In this document: one piece after another, positions 1 to 7,841 of the stretch
How the letters are laid out: every line of letters starts with the position of its first letter
Numbering within the stretch: position 1 is the stretch's first letter
NCBI GenBank assembly: GCA_029780115.1
Contig: JAKOZG010000004.1
Coordinates: forward strand, 436,607-500,606
Length of the DNA: 64,000 bases
Source: Thermotogota bacterium
GTDB lineage: Bacteria > Thermotogota > Thermotogae > Petrotogales > Petrotogaceae
Direction of reading: 5' to 3'
Notes under the pieces: generated by a model
What the model was told of the DNA's origin: nothing
Database searches by the model: none
Seen by the model: only the letters and a program-made list of their open reading frames with translations
Made by a program: the position numbers and the translations under genes

Positions 1-339
1 GGATACATCTTTTTTGAAAGCATTCCCCTATTAAAAGAGACAGTGAACATTCTTTTACAAGGTGCACCGGACAACATAGAAATACAGCAAATAAAAACTG
101 AAATCGAGAAGTTACCTTTTATAAAAGATGTTCATCATATTCATTTGTGGACCACTGACGGAGAAGATAAATATCTAGAAGCTCACATCAGGTTAAGTGA
201 AAATTTTGATAATGAAAATTATGATTTGGATAAATGTATAGATACAATAAATAGTATTCTTAAAGATAAATTTGAAATAAATCATTCAACATTACAATTT
301 GAGAGAAATAGATGTCTTGAAGAAAGTGTACAAAAATGA
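1..339 (+). CDS. Cation diffusion facilitator (CzcD-like) transporter, C-terminal part
   Basis: The frame is open from base 1, so the gene enters from outside the window and only its last 112 codons are present. The visible part matches the cytoplasmic C-terminal domain of CDF-family divalent metal exporters (Zn/Co/Fe/Mn efflux). It has a helix ending in LLQGAP, then a beta-alpha-beta fold containing VHHIHLWT and YLEAHIRL, the usual histidine-containing signature of that domain. The membrane segments lie outside the window, so the metal cannot be predicted. The stop overlaps the start of the next gene (ATGA), suggesting co-transcription with the small HExxH protein and the membrane protein that follow. 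Confidence 0.85.
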   Translation, partial: GYIFFESIPLLKETVNILLQGAPDNIEIQQIKTEIEKLPFIKDVHHIHLWTTDGEDKYLEAHIRLSENFDNENYDLDKCIDTINSILKDKFEINHSTLQFERNRCLEESVQK

Positions 340-749
340 AAACTAGAATATGTTTGATATTTTTCCTGTTCATCTCATTATTTTATTTTTCATTTAATAT
401 GCATATTTTTCCAATTACTCTCTATATAGAAGATATTAGATTAGAAAGGTTTTCCAACGATTTTGGTATTAATCTTGCTGAGCCTATTATAGTGTTGGAA
501 GCAATTTCGCTAGAGGAGTTCACTGAATTAACTCAGTTGCCTTATTCTTATTATTCGGGTGCATTAATTGTTAAAAGAAACAATTACTACGTAGTTACTC
601 TACCTTTTAAAATATTGCACAAAAACAACATTTTTTATGATACTTTAATTCACGAATTTATGCATTATCATCTTGAAAAATATTTTCACTTTTCTGAGGA
701 GGAGCAAGAACGTATAATTTCAAAATTTGTAAAGGGGGAATTCTCATGA
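336..749 (+). CDS. Small membrane-anchored protein with HExxH metallopeptidase-like motif
   Basis: A 137-residue protein. An N-terminal hydrophobic stretch (about residues 4-28) looks like a signal anchor. HEFMH at residues 106-110, followed by further His and Glu residues (YHLEKYF), resembles the zinc-binding HExxH helix of gluzincin or SprT-like peptidases. The rest is short and I do not recognise a named family. ATGA overlaps join it to both the upstream CDF transporter and the downstream membrane protein, so the three are probably translated from one mRNA. A role as a minimal extracytoplasmic metallopeptidase is inference; the motif could also be structural. Confidence 0.7.
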   Translation: MKTRICLIFFLFISLFYFSFNMHIFPITLYIEDIRLERFSNDFGINLAEPIIVLEAISLEEFTELTQLPYSYYSGALIVKRNNYYVVTLPFKILHKNNIFYDTLIHEFMHYHLEKYFHFSEEEQERIISKFVKGEFS

Positions 750-1426
750 AAATCCAATTGTACAATGTATTTGTAGAACCTTTTAAGATTGCTTTTAGCA
801 AAGAACCTCTTATACTCATCCCGCTATTTATTAATATTGTTATTACTATACTTTTTGATATTTTAGCGAGATTGGGACCTATCGCCAGTTTTCTTTCAGT
901 CATATTGATAGGTATTTTTAATACCTTCTTCTTTGCTTGGACAACTATATTGTATGATGAATTTAAAAGATTTAAGAAATCCGATTTTAAAGAAAGCTTT
1001 GCTAAAATTAAAAGACTATTTCTTGATATTACTATTCTTTCGATATTTGTTGGATTTTTAATTTCAATAGGTTTTTTAGCCTTTGTTATACCTGGTGTAA
1101 TCCTAGCACTTTTTCTTATCTTTTCACCATGTGTTTTTGTTGTAGAAGATGTATCGTTATCTGATTCAATAAGAAAAAGTTTTTCCTTTGTGTTTAAGGC
1201 AGATCATTTTTTCCAAATATTAATTGTATTAATAGCCATATTTCTTTTAGGATTAATACCTTATGTGGGAGTTTACATTTCTACTTTATTAGAGTTTTTA
1301 TGGCTTCCATATCTTTATGTGTATTATCGAGAAGATAAAGAGGAGAAAATTATACAACAAATATCTCAAGATGGTCAAAAATTAGATAAAAAAGATGTAA
1401 ATAGCGATCAAACTTATCAAGATTAA
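746..1426 (+). CDS. Integral membrane protein of unknown function
   Basis: A 226-residue protein with about five hydrophobic segments (roughly residues 20-45, 48-70, 90-115, 120-140, 160-190) and a charged, Lys/Asp-rich C-terminal tail of about 30 residues predicted to be cytoplasmic. The first two-thirds, with repeated FAFVIPG / ALFLIFSP style segments, resemble the broad family of small 'membrane domain' proteins of unknown function found in many bacteria. No catalytic motif is visible. It has a good ribosome binding site (AAAGGGGG) inside the end of the preceding gene and overlaps it by 4 bases. Function not assignable. Confidence 0.75.
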   Translation: MKIQLYNVFVEPFKIAFSKEPLILIPLFINIVITILFDILARLGPIASFLSVILIGIFNTFFFAWTTILYDEFKRFKKSDFKESFAKIKRLFLDITILSIFVGFLISIGFLAFVIPGVILALFLIFSPCVFVVEDVSLSDSIRKSFSFVFKADHFFQILIVLIAIFLLGLIPYVGVYISTLLEFLWLPYLYVYYREDKEEKIIQQISQDGQKLDKKDVNSDQTYQD

Positions 1427-1448
1427 AGCTTAATTGGAGGTGTTTTAT

Positions 1449-1955
1449 ATGAACAAAAAAAAGGCATTAGGAATCTTAGAATATGCGTTAGCAAAGGAAA
1501 TAGAAGGTATGCAATTTTATGAATCTAAAGCTAAAACTGTGAAAATAAAACAGGTAAAAGAGACGTTTGAAGAGTTGAGTGAAATGGAAAAAAGTCATGC
1601 AGATTATATAACCAGTCTTATAAACGAAATAGAAGAACATGATTATGTTCATTTTAGGCAAGATATTGATATTGGTCAATCTTTCCGTAAAAGAGCAGAA
1701 GAAGAAATAGTGTATTCTGGAGATTTTAACGCTTTAAAATCTGACATTCCTGTTCTTAGAATGGCTTATTTAATAGAAGAAGACTTCATGAATTTTTATA
1801 ACAAAGCGGCAGAAAGTGTTGACGACGAGGAATTAAAGAAAGTTTTAAAACATTTGGCAGAATGGGAAAAGAGTCATAGAGATATGATTTACAAATTGTA
1901 TCAGAAAGTGGCAAAAGATTATTGGCAACATGTTGATGTTGAACCTCTATTTTAA
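1449..1955 (+). CDS. Ferritin-like diiron (rubrerythrin-type) protein
   Basis: A 168-residue four-helix-bundle protein of the ferritin-like/rubrerythrin family, without a rubredoxin domain. Two sequence-related halves each supply carboxylates and an ExxH: Glu17 with E47-K-S-H50 in the first, and Glu residues near 105 with E140-K-S-H143 in the second. This is the classic arrangement of a diiron site, so a role in peroxide reduction or iron handling in an anaerobe is likely. I start it at ATG 1449 because GGAGGT (1437-1442) sits six bases upstream. A TTG at 1434 would be in frame but overlaps that ribosome binding site. A strong terminator follows. Confidence 0.85.
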   Translation: MNKKKALGILEYALAKEIEGMQFYESKAKTVKIKQVKETFEELSEMEKSHADYITSLINEIEEHDYVHFRQDIDIGQSFRKRAEEEIVYSGDFNALKSDIPVLRMAYLIEEDFMNFYNKAAESVDDEELKKVLKHLAEWEKSHRDMIYKLYQKVAKDYWQHVDVEPLF

Positions 1956-1965
1956 TTTTAAATAA

Positions 1966-1999
1966 TAGAAGGGATGCTAGCTAGCATCCCTTCATTTTA
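1966..1999. terminator. Bidirectional rho-independent terminator between ferritin-like gene and rny
   Basis: The two halves GAAGGGATGCTAG (1968-1980) and CTAGCATCCCTTC (1981-1993) form a perfect 26-base palindrome. T-rich sequence lies beyond it on one side and A-rich sequence on the other. It sits between two convergent genes and can terminate both. Confidence 0.85.
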
Positions 2000-2035
2000 A
2001 AGTTTATAAATTATGTTTGTTTTAATTTGATTTTA

Positions 2036-3589
2036 TTAGCTTGCGTAGGCAACACTTCTTTTTTCTCTTATAACGGTTACTTTAATTACACCAGGATATT
2101 GAACTTTTTCTTCTATTTGCACAGCAATATCGTGAGCTAATTTTTCAGCTATAGCATCATCTACTTTATCTGGTTGAATAATAACTCTTAGTTCTCTACC
2201 AGCTTGAATTGCATAAGCTTTGTCTACGTGCCTAAAACTTTTAGCAATCTCTTCTAATTGTTCGATTCGTCTTATATAATTTTCCAACGTTTCTTTTCTA
2301 GCACCAGGTCTTGATGCAGATAAAGCGTCACTTGCAGCTACCAACACGGCTTCTGGTGTCATCGGGTCTACTTCATCGTGATGGTATTGAATTGCGTTTA
2401 CTACTTCTATTTTTTCTCCATATCTTCTAGCAATTTGGCCTCCAACCAACGCATGCGAGCCCTCAACTTCGTGGTCGACAGCTTTTCCTAGATCATGAAA
2501 TAATGCTGCTCTTTTGGCTAATTCTACGTTGAGTCCTAACTCGCTTGCCATAAGTCCCGCAAACTGAGCTACTTCTATAGAATGTTCCAAAACATCTTGT
2601 CCATAGCTTGTTCTAAATTTTAACCTTCCTAGTAATTTTATAATTTCATTATGTGGTTGTTTAATTCCTACCCTTAATACTGCTTCTTTTCCAACCTCTT
2701 TAATGTATTCCTCGACTTCCTTCTTTGATTTTTCATATAATTCTTCAATTCTAGCAGGATGAATTCTGCCATCGGCTACCAACATTTCTAAGGTTCTTTT
2801 TGCTATCTCGCGCCTTAGTGGATTGAAAGAAGATATAACTACGATTTCTGGTGTGTCATCTATTATTAAATCGGTTCCAGTTAATTTTTCGAAGGTGCGA
2901 ATATTTCTTCCTTCTCTTCCTATGATTCTACCTTTCATGTCATCAGTAGGTAGTGAAACGGTGGATGTTGTTAGTTCTGCTGTTACATCTGAGGCGTATC
3001 TTTGAATAGCTGTAGTAATTACCCATCTAGCATATTTTTTTGCTTCTTCTTCATAATGTTCTTTAATTTCTCTAAATTTTTGAGCTAGTTCTAATTCATA
3101 CTTTTCTTTTGTCTGTTTTAAAACTATTTCTTTTGCTTCTCCTTCTGAAATTTTAGCTATTTCATTCAATTTAGTTTCTAACTCTAATTCCAGTTGGTGT
3201 GTATTGGCAATTTGTGCTTCTAATTTTTCTTTTAGTTTTTCTATGTTTTCTTCTTTTTTATCTAACAATTCTTCTCTACGAATTAATCTTTCTTCCATTA
3301 ACTTTAATTCGTCTCTCTGTTTTTTTAATTCTAGATCAAATTGTTCCCTTAACTTTTGTATCTCATCTTTAGCCTGTAAAATTTCTTTTTGCCTTAAAGT
3401 TTTTGCTTCTTCTTCAGCTTTTTGTAAAATTTTCTGTATTTCCTTTTGTTTGTTTTCTAATTCCGCTTCTAGCTTTTCTTTTTTATCTTTTAAAGAACCT
3501 ATCAGCTTTTTATTACCTATATTAATTCCTATAAACAACCCTAAAATAAAAATAATTGCACTAATTATAATTATTATTCCTGCTATCAA
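2036..3589 (-). CDS. rny: Ribonuclease Y
   Basis: A 517-residue membrane-anchored endoribonuclease that initiates mRNA decay. The order of parts is diagnostic. There is one N-terminal transmembrane helix (residues 3-24), a long Lys/Glu-rich coiled coil (about 30-200), and a KH RNA-binding domain with GREGRNIRTFE. An HD domain follows with HDLGKAVDHE (metal-binding His-Asp around residue 365) and a second HHDEVDP motif. The length equals that of typical RNase Y. It is the last gene of a leftward operon, two bases after recX, and ends at the bidirectional terminator near 1980. Confidence 0.96.
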   Translation of the reverse strand: MIAGIIIIISAIIFILGLFIGINIGNKKLIGSLKDKKEKLEAELENKQKEIQKILQKAEEEAKTLRQKEILQAKDEIQKLREQFDLELKKQRDELKLMEERLIRREELLDKKEENIEKLKEKLEAQIANTHQLELELETKLNEIAKISEGEAKEIVLKQTKEKYELELAQKFREIKEHYEEEAKKYARWVITTAIQRYASDVTAELTTSTVSLPTDDMKGRIIGREGRNIRTFEKLTGTDLIIDDTPEIVVISSFNPLRREIAKRTLEMLVADGRIHPARIEELYEKSKKEVEEYIKEVGKEAVLRVGIKQPHNEIIKLLGRLKFRTSYGQDVLEHSIEVAQFAGLMASELGLNVELAKRAALFHDLGKAVDHEVEGSHALVGGQIARRYGEKIEVVNAIQYHHDEVDPMTPEAVLVAASDALSASRPGARKETLENYIRRIEQLEEIAKSFRHVDKAYAIQAGRELRVIIQPDKVDDAIAEKLAHDIAVQIEEKVQYPGVIKVTVIREKRSVAYAS

Positions 3590-3591
3590 TT

Positions 3592-4065
3592 TTAATCACC
3601 TCTCAAGTCTTCTATAACACAGTTTATTATGTCTGGCTCAAAACCTCTTCTGAATAAATAGTTTCTAGTTTTAAGCTCATCTTTGGTTTTGTTGTAATAT
3701 TTTGTTGCAATTTCAGTTGCTATCTCAAAAATATCGATTTCCTCACTGATTTTTTCCAAGACGTTATTAATAAGGTCTTCTTCTACCCCAAATCTTTTTA
3801 ACTCATTTCTTATATATATTGGTCCTTTTTTATCGAGCGTTAGTTTATCATAACTAAACAAATAAGCAAATATTTCATCGTTTAATAACCCATTCTCTTT
3901 GAATTTATCAACAATTTTCAAACATACATCTTCAGAAAATCCTTTTAGTTTTAGTCTTTGTAAAAGTTCTTTCTCTGATCTTATTCTATATTTTATTAAA
4001 CTCAACGCTGCTTTCTCAGCTGCCTTTTCATCAAAAGGATCAATTTTTTGGTTTTTCTTTTTCAA
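3592..4065 (-). CDS. recX: Regulatory protein RecX
   Basis: A 157-residue, mostly helical protein of the RecX family, which modulates RecA filament formation. The typical repeated three-helix units are present, with RIRSEKELLQRLKLKGF near the start and YLFRRGFEPDIINCVIED at the end. It lies 6 bases downstream of recA on the same strand, the standard genomic setting of recX, and runs straight into rny. Confidence 0.9.
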   Translation of the reverse strand: MKKKNQKIDPFDEKAAEKAALSLIKYRIRSEKELLQRLKLKGFSEDVCLKIVDKFKENGLLNDEIFAYLFSYDKLTLDKKGPIYIRNELKRFGVEEDLINNVLEKISEEIDIFEIATEIATKYYNKTKDELKTRNYLFRRGFEPDIINCVIEDLRGD

Positions 4066-4071
4066 TTTTGT

Positions 4072-5169
4072 TTATTTCTCGCTTTCTTTAACTTTATCTT
4101 TTGCCTTACTAGACTTTTCAAATTTTTCAGTTAGATAATCAGGTATTAAGATTCCATGATTTTTTCTAATAGTATATTCTAGGTAGTCCAAAATATCAGG
4201 GTTTTGAACAAGATAAGCTACAGAATTAGTTTTTCCTTGACCTAGGCTTATCTCCTCTCCCTTATCGTTTATATATGAAAACCATGCACCTTTTCTTTGA
4301 ATTAAACCCTCTTCTAGTGCTAAATTGAAGATATCATTTTCTTTTGCAAACCCTTTACCGAATATCATATCTACACTAACTTCTTTAAAAGGAGGAGCTA
4401 CTTTATTTTTTACCACTTTTAAAACCGCCTCGTTTCCTATCTGATCTTTTCCTTCTCTTATAGCAGCACCCTTTCTAGTTTCTATTCTTATTGTAGAATA
4501 GAATTTCAAAGCAACACCACCTGTAGTAGTTTCGGGATTCCCATATAATACGCCAATTTTCATTCTTATTTGATTTATGAATACAACAATAGACTTTGAT
4601 TTACTCACACTACCCGCCAATTTTCTTAACGCTTGAGACATGAGTCTTGCTTGAAGTCCTACATGAGCGTCTCCCATAGAACCTTCAATCTCTGCTTTTG
4701 GAACTAGCGCCGCAACTGAATCAACGACAATTATATCCACGATATTAGATCTAACTAAAGAGTCAACTATTTCTAAGGCTTGTTCGCCAAAGTCAGGCTG
4801 AGAAACTATCAATTTATCCACATCGACCCCTAATTTTTTGGCATATTCTATGTCTAAAGCATGTTCAGCGTCAATAAACGCAGCTATGCCGTTCATTTTT
4901 TGCACTTCAGCTAAAGCTTGTAAAGCTAGTGTTGTTTTTCCAGATGCTTCATTACCATATATCTCGATTATTCTGCCTCTAGGATAACCCCCAATGCCTA
5001 AAGCTATATCAAGGGATAAACATCCAGAAGGAACCACAGAAATGTCTCTGTTATCCAAACCTTTCCCCATTATCATTACAGAACCTGTACCATGTGTTTT
5101 TTCTAGTTCTTTCACTAGTTTTTCTAACAGAGCATCTTTATTTACATCTTTCGGATTATCTTTGGCCAT
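4072..5169 (-). CDS. recA: Recombinase RecA
   Basis: A 365-residue homologous-recombination ATPase. The Walker A motif is GNEASGKT at residues 72-79, a small variant of the usual GPESSGKT. Walker B ([12 protein letters not shown]) and the L2 DNA-binding loop region ([20 protein letters not shown]) are intact, and the acidic/lysine-rich C-terminal tail ends in KVKESEK. There is no intein. The start overlaps the 3' end of thpR by 14 bases, so recA is translated as part of a rimO-pgsA-thpR-recA-recX-rny transcript rather than from its own SOS-regulated promoter. I see no LexA-type operator upstream. Confidence 0.98.
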   Translation of the reverse strand: MAKDNPKDVNKDALLEKLVKELEKTHGTGSVMIMGKGLDNRDISVVPSGCLSLDIALGIGGYPRGRIIEIYGNEASGKTTLALQALAEVQKMNGIAAFIDAEHALDIEYAKKLGVDVDKLIVSQPDFGEQALEIVDSLVRSNIVDIIVVDSVAALVPKAEIEGSMGDAHVGLQARLMSQALRKLAGSVSKSKSIVVFINQIRMKIGVLYGNPETTTGGVALKFYSTIRIETRKGAAIREGKDQIGNEAVLKVVKNKVAPPFKEVSVDMIFGKGFAKENDIFNLALEEGLIQRKGAWFSYINDKGEEISLGQGKTNSVAYLVQNPDILDYLEYTIRKNHGILIPDYLTEKFEKSSKAKDKVKESEK

Positions 5170-5773
5170 TAATTATTACGCCTCCCTCAAAATCGATTGT
5201 ATACAACTTATTGTATATAGGTCCATTTTTTGTCAATACTGAAGAAAATATTTCTATTGAATTAACATGAACTTTTATTTCTTCGAAACTTGTTGTACTT
5301 ATAAGTTCTTTCCAATGCTTAGGGTAATTTTTGACTCTTCCAATAGTAATGTGAGGTTTAAAAATGTTGTCTTTTACTTCAAAATCACAAATTTTAAGCA
5401 CTGTTTTTATTTCTTCATACAAACCATTTAAGGTAGTATCTTCTCTAATTCCTAACCACAATACTTTTGGAATAGAGTTTCTTTCAAAAAAACCTAAATT
5501 TTCCACATAAAAGTGGAAGGTTGGAAACCCAGCTAGTCTATCTCCTATTTTATAAGCCAACTGGGCTAATTTGGATATCTTCTGGTCGCCAAGAAAAAAA
5601 AGAGTTAAATGAGTATTGTCTGTTTTGGTCCAAGTAGCTCTAAAACCCATCCTTTTAAGCTTTTCTACAAGCTCATCTAAAGTTTTCTTAACTTTTTGAT
5701 TCGTTTCTATTGCGATGAAAGATCGAACTGCATCTACGTCTGATTGCTCTTTATTTTTCTTCAACTCAATCAT
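5156..5773 (-). CDS. thpR: RNA 2',3'-cyclic phosphodiesterase (2H family)
   Basis: A 205-residue protein of the 2H phosphoesterase superfamily (LigT/ThpR). The two catalytic HxT/S tetrapeptides are visible as HLTL (His55) and HITI (His141), spaced as expected. RSFIAIE near residue 17 matches the conserved RxFxAI opening. Family members hydrolyse 2',3'-cyclic phosphate ends of RNA. The gene sits between pgsA and recA; its end overlaps the recA start. The start codon has GGAGG-like sequence upstream (AAAGGAGGAACTTTACT region, bases 5774-5790). Confidence 0.9.
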   Translation of the reverse strand: MIELKKNKEQSDVDAVRSFIAIETNQKVKKTLDELVEKLKRMGFRATWTKTDNTHLTLFFLGDQKISKLAQLAYKIGDRLAGFPTFHFYVENLGFFERNSIPKVLWLGIREDTTLNGLYEEIKTVLKICDFEVKDNIFKPHITIGRVKNYPKHWKELISTTSFEEIKVHVNSIEIFSSVLTKNGPIYNKLYTIDFEGGVIINGQR

Positions 5774-5806
5774 AGTAAAGTTCCTCCTTTGTGTTACTTG
5801 ACTTCT

Positions 5807-6325
5807 TTAAGTTTCTTTAAACGCCTTTGAGTTTTTAATAGTGTAATTTGCTGCAGATACTAAACTTATGATTAATGTCAAATACAATAAAAGATTTACA
5901 AGAGTACTCCAGAGTTGTAAATAGATCAATATTATTAAAATTATTTCCAAGACAGTTTTCATTTTTCCTAGGACGTCTGCGGGTATTACAAGATTTTTAC
6001 TTGCTAAAAACATTCTAAGACCACTGACATATGTATCTCTAGCAACAATTAAAGCCACGAACCATCCTGGGATAATTCCTATCGCTAACATAGCGATAAA
6101 AGTTGAGTTTATCAATATTTTGTCAGATATTTGATCAAGAAATTTTCCTAAATCTGTAACTTGCCCTGTTTTTCTAGCTATTAAACCGTCAAAAAGGTCG
6201 GTTAAAGAAGCAATAATAAAAATTATTAATGCAGATACGTAATATTTTTCTTCTGATACTGTTAGTGTAAAAACGGGTATAGCCAGAAATATTCTAGAGA
6301 GACTCAATAAATTGGGAATATTCAT
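5807..6325 (-). CDS. pgsA: CDP-diacylglycerol--glycerol-3-phosphate 3-phosphatidyltransferase
   Basis: A 172-residue integral membrane enzyme that makes phosphatidylglycerol phosphate. The CDP-alcohol phosphotransferase motif DGx2ARx8Gx3Dx3D is complete: Asp46-Gly47, Ala50-Arg51, Gly60, Asp64 and Asp68. About five hydrophobic segments are seen. The coding region begins inside the end of rimO with a 32-base overlap, and a GGAGAAG ribosome binding site lies within rimO, so the two are translationally linked. Confidence 0.93.
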   Translation of the reverse strand: MNIPNLLSLSRIFLAIPVFTLTVSEEKYYVSALIIFIIASLTDLFDGLIARKTGQVTDLGKFLDQISDKILINSTFIAMLAIGIIPGWFVALIVARDTYVSGLRMFLASKNLVIPADVLGKMKTVLEIILIILIYLQLWSTLVNLLLYLTLIISLVSAANYTIKNSKAFKET

Positions 6326-7625
6326 TTTCTGCTACTTCTCCTTCCAGATCATATTCATAACTCCCAGTTATTTTTACATTTATAAACTCCCCTAACTTTA
6401 ACTTTTTTTTGCTTCTAAAAAATATATTTCCGTCTATTTCTGGAGCATCTAGGTAACTTCTTCCAATGTAAATATCATCTTCCTTTTCCTCTATTAATAC
6501 TTTTAAAATATATCCTAAAAAAGATTGCATAACATCTTTAGAGATTTCTTGTTGGATTTTCATTAGCGCTTCTTGCCTTGCTATTTTTGTCTTCTCATCT
6601 ACTTGATTTGGCATGTTAAACGATAAAGTATCTTCCTCTTGAGAGTAAATGAAACTTCCAAGCCTTTCAAATTTTGCATCGTGGACAAAATTCAAAAGTT
6701 CTTGGAAATCTTTTTCTGTTTCACCCGGGAACCCCACCATTAAAGTTGTTCTGATTACCGATGGTTGTTTTCTTATTTGTTCTATCAATTCAATTAAATC
6801 CTTTTTTTTCTTTATCCTTCCCATAAGGGTTAGAATTTTTGTGGAAATATGTTGAATAGGAACATCGAAATACTTTAATACTTTATCCGTGTAATGTATG
6901 ACTTCAATTATATTTTTATTTAAAAAATCCGGATGTAAATATAACACCCTTATCCAAAAATCACCTTTTATATTATTTAAGGTCTTTAGTAACTCAGGCA
7001 AGGCCTGTTTCTTATAATTATCAACACCGTATAAACAATTATCTTGAGATACTAATATAATTTCTTTCACACCGTTATTTACTAAAAATTCAACTTCATT
7101 TTTAATATCGAGAATCTCTCGACTCTTAGGTTTACCTTTAAAGAAAGGTATGGAACAAAAAGTACAATTTCTATTGCATCCATCTCCTATTTTTACATAA
7201 GCATAATGTTCTCTAGGCTTTGACCTTGTTTTATACTCATATATAGTTTCGGGTTCTTTAGCTTTGTATGTAAATATCCCACTTTCTAATTTGTCAACTA
7301 TAGTTTGGGGTGACAAAACTCCATACAGTCCATCAACTTCTGGTATTTCTTCTAATATTTCTGTGTAATATCTTTCTGCTAAACAACCAAATGGAATAAC
7401 CTTTATATCTTTTTTTTCATCCTTTAATAAAAGATATTCAAATATTGCTTCAATACTTTCTTTTTTTGCATCTTCTATAAAACCGCAAGTGTTAATAAAG
7501 ATATAATTTGCATTTATTGGATCTGGAGTATATCTATAACCTTTGTTTTCAAGTATACCCTGTAAAATATCCGCGTCAGCATCATTCTTTGGGCACCCTA
7601 GTCTTACTATGTGAAACTTATTCAT
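6294..7625 (-). CDS. rimO: Ribosomal protein S12 methylthiotransferase RimO
   Basis: A 443-residue radical-SAM methylthiotransferase. The N-terminal UPF0004 domain has the three cluster cysteines Cys11 (RLGCPKND), Cys47 (NTCGF) and one near residue 81 (FGCLAE). The radical-SAM domain has the CxxxCxxC cluster motif (GCNRNCTFCSIP), and a C-terminal TRAM domain ends in YDLEGEVAE. The opening MNKFHIVRLGCPKND and the motif spacing fit RimO better than MiaB. It is the first gene of the rimO-to-rny operon. GGAGG lies six bases before ATG, and an extended -10 promoter lies about 150 bases upstream. Confidence 0.93.
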   Translation of the reverse strand: MNKFHIVRLGCPKNDADADILQGILENKGYRYTPDPINANYIFINTCGFIEDAKKESIEAIFEYLLLKDEKKDIKVIPFGCLAERYYTEILEEIPEVDGLYGVLSPQTIVDKLESGIFTYKAKEPETIYEYKTRSKPREHYAYVKIGDGCNRNCTFCSIPFFKGKPKSREILDIKNEVEFLVNNGVKEIILVSQDNCLYGVDNYKKQALPELLKTLNNIKGDFWIRVLYLHPDFLNKNIIEVIHYTDKVLKYFDVPIQHISTKILTLMGRIKKKKDLIELIEQIRKQPSVIRTTLMVGFPGETEKDFQELLNFVHDAKFERLGSFIYSQEEDTLSFNMPNQVDEKTKIARQEALMKIQQEISKDVMQSFLGYILKVLIEEKEDDIYIGRSYLDAPEIDGNIFFRSKKKLKLGEFINVKITGSYEYDLEGEVAENEYSQFIESL

Positions 7626-7774
7626 TAGTTACCTCCAAAACTTCAATAAATTAAAACTTTCAAAATTACAAAGAACTTATTTACCGTTTTTTATTTCATA
7701 CAATATAAGTTAAATATAAAAAAATCCTATTATTTGTACATTGCTAAACACACTATAGTATTTTACTTAATTGA

Positions 7775-7783
7775 ATTATACCA
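7775..7783 (-). promoter_or_regulatory. Extended -10 promoter of the rimO operon
   Basis: On the minus strand the sequence reads TGGTATAAT, a perfect TGnTATAAT element, about 150 bases before the rimO start. No convincing -35 hexamer is seen 17 bases upstream, as is common for extended -10 promoters. Confidence 0.5.
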
Positions 7784-7841
7784 GATTTTTTTTAAAAAAG
7801 GAAAAAAATAAATTAATATAAGTTATACAAAAGTATAAACC

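Noticed and set aside
3204-3617. Long open frame opposite the rny coiled-coil region
   Set aside because: Its Ser/Phe-rich translation is the mirror of Lys/Glu-rich codons of rny; no ribosome binding site or family resemblance.
4072-5169. Possible intein in recA, a common intein site
   Set aside because: The protein is 365 residues and runs without insertion; the same holds for polA.
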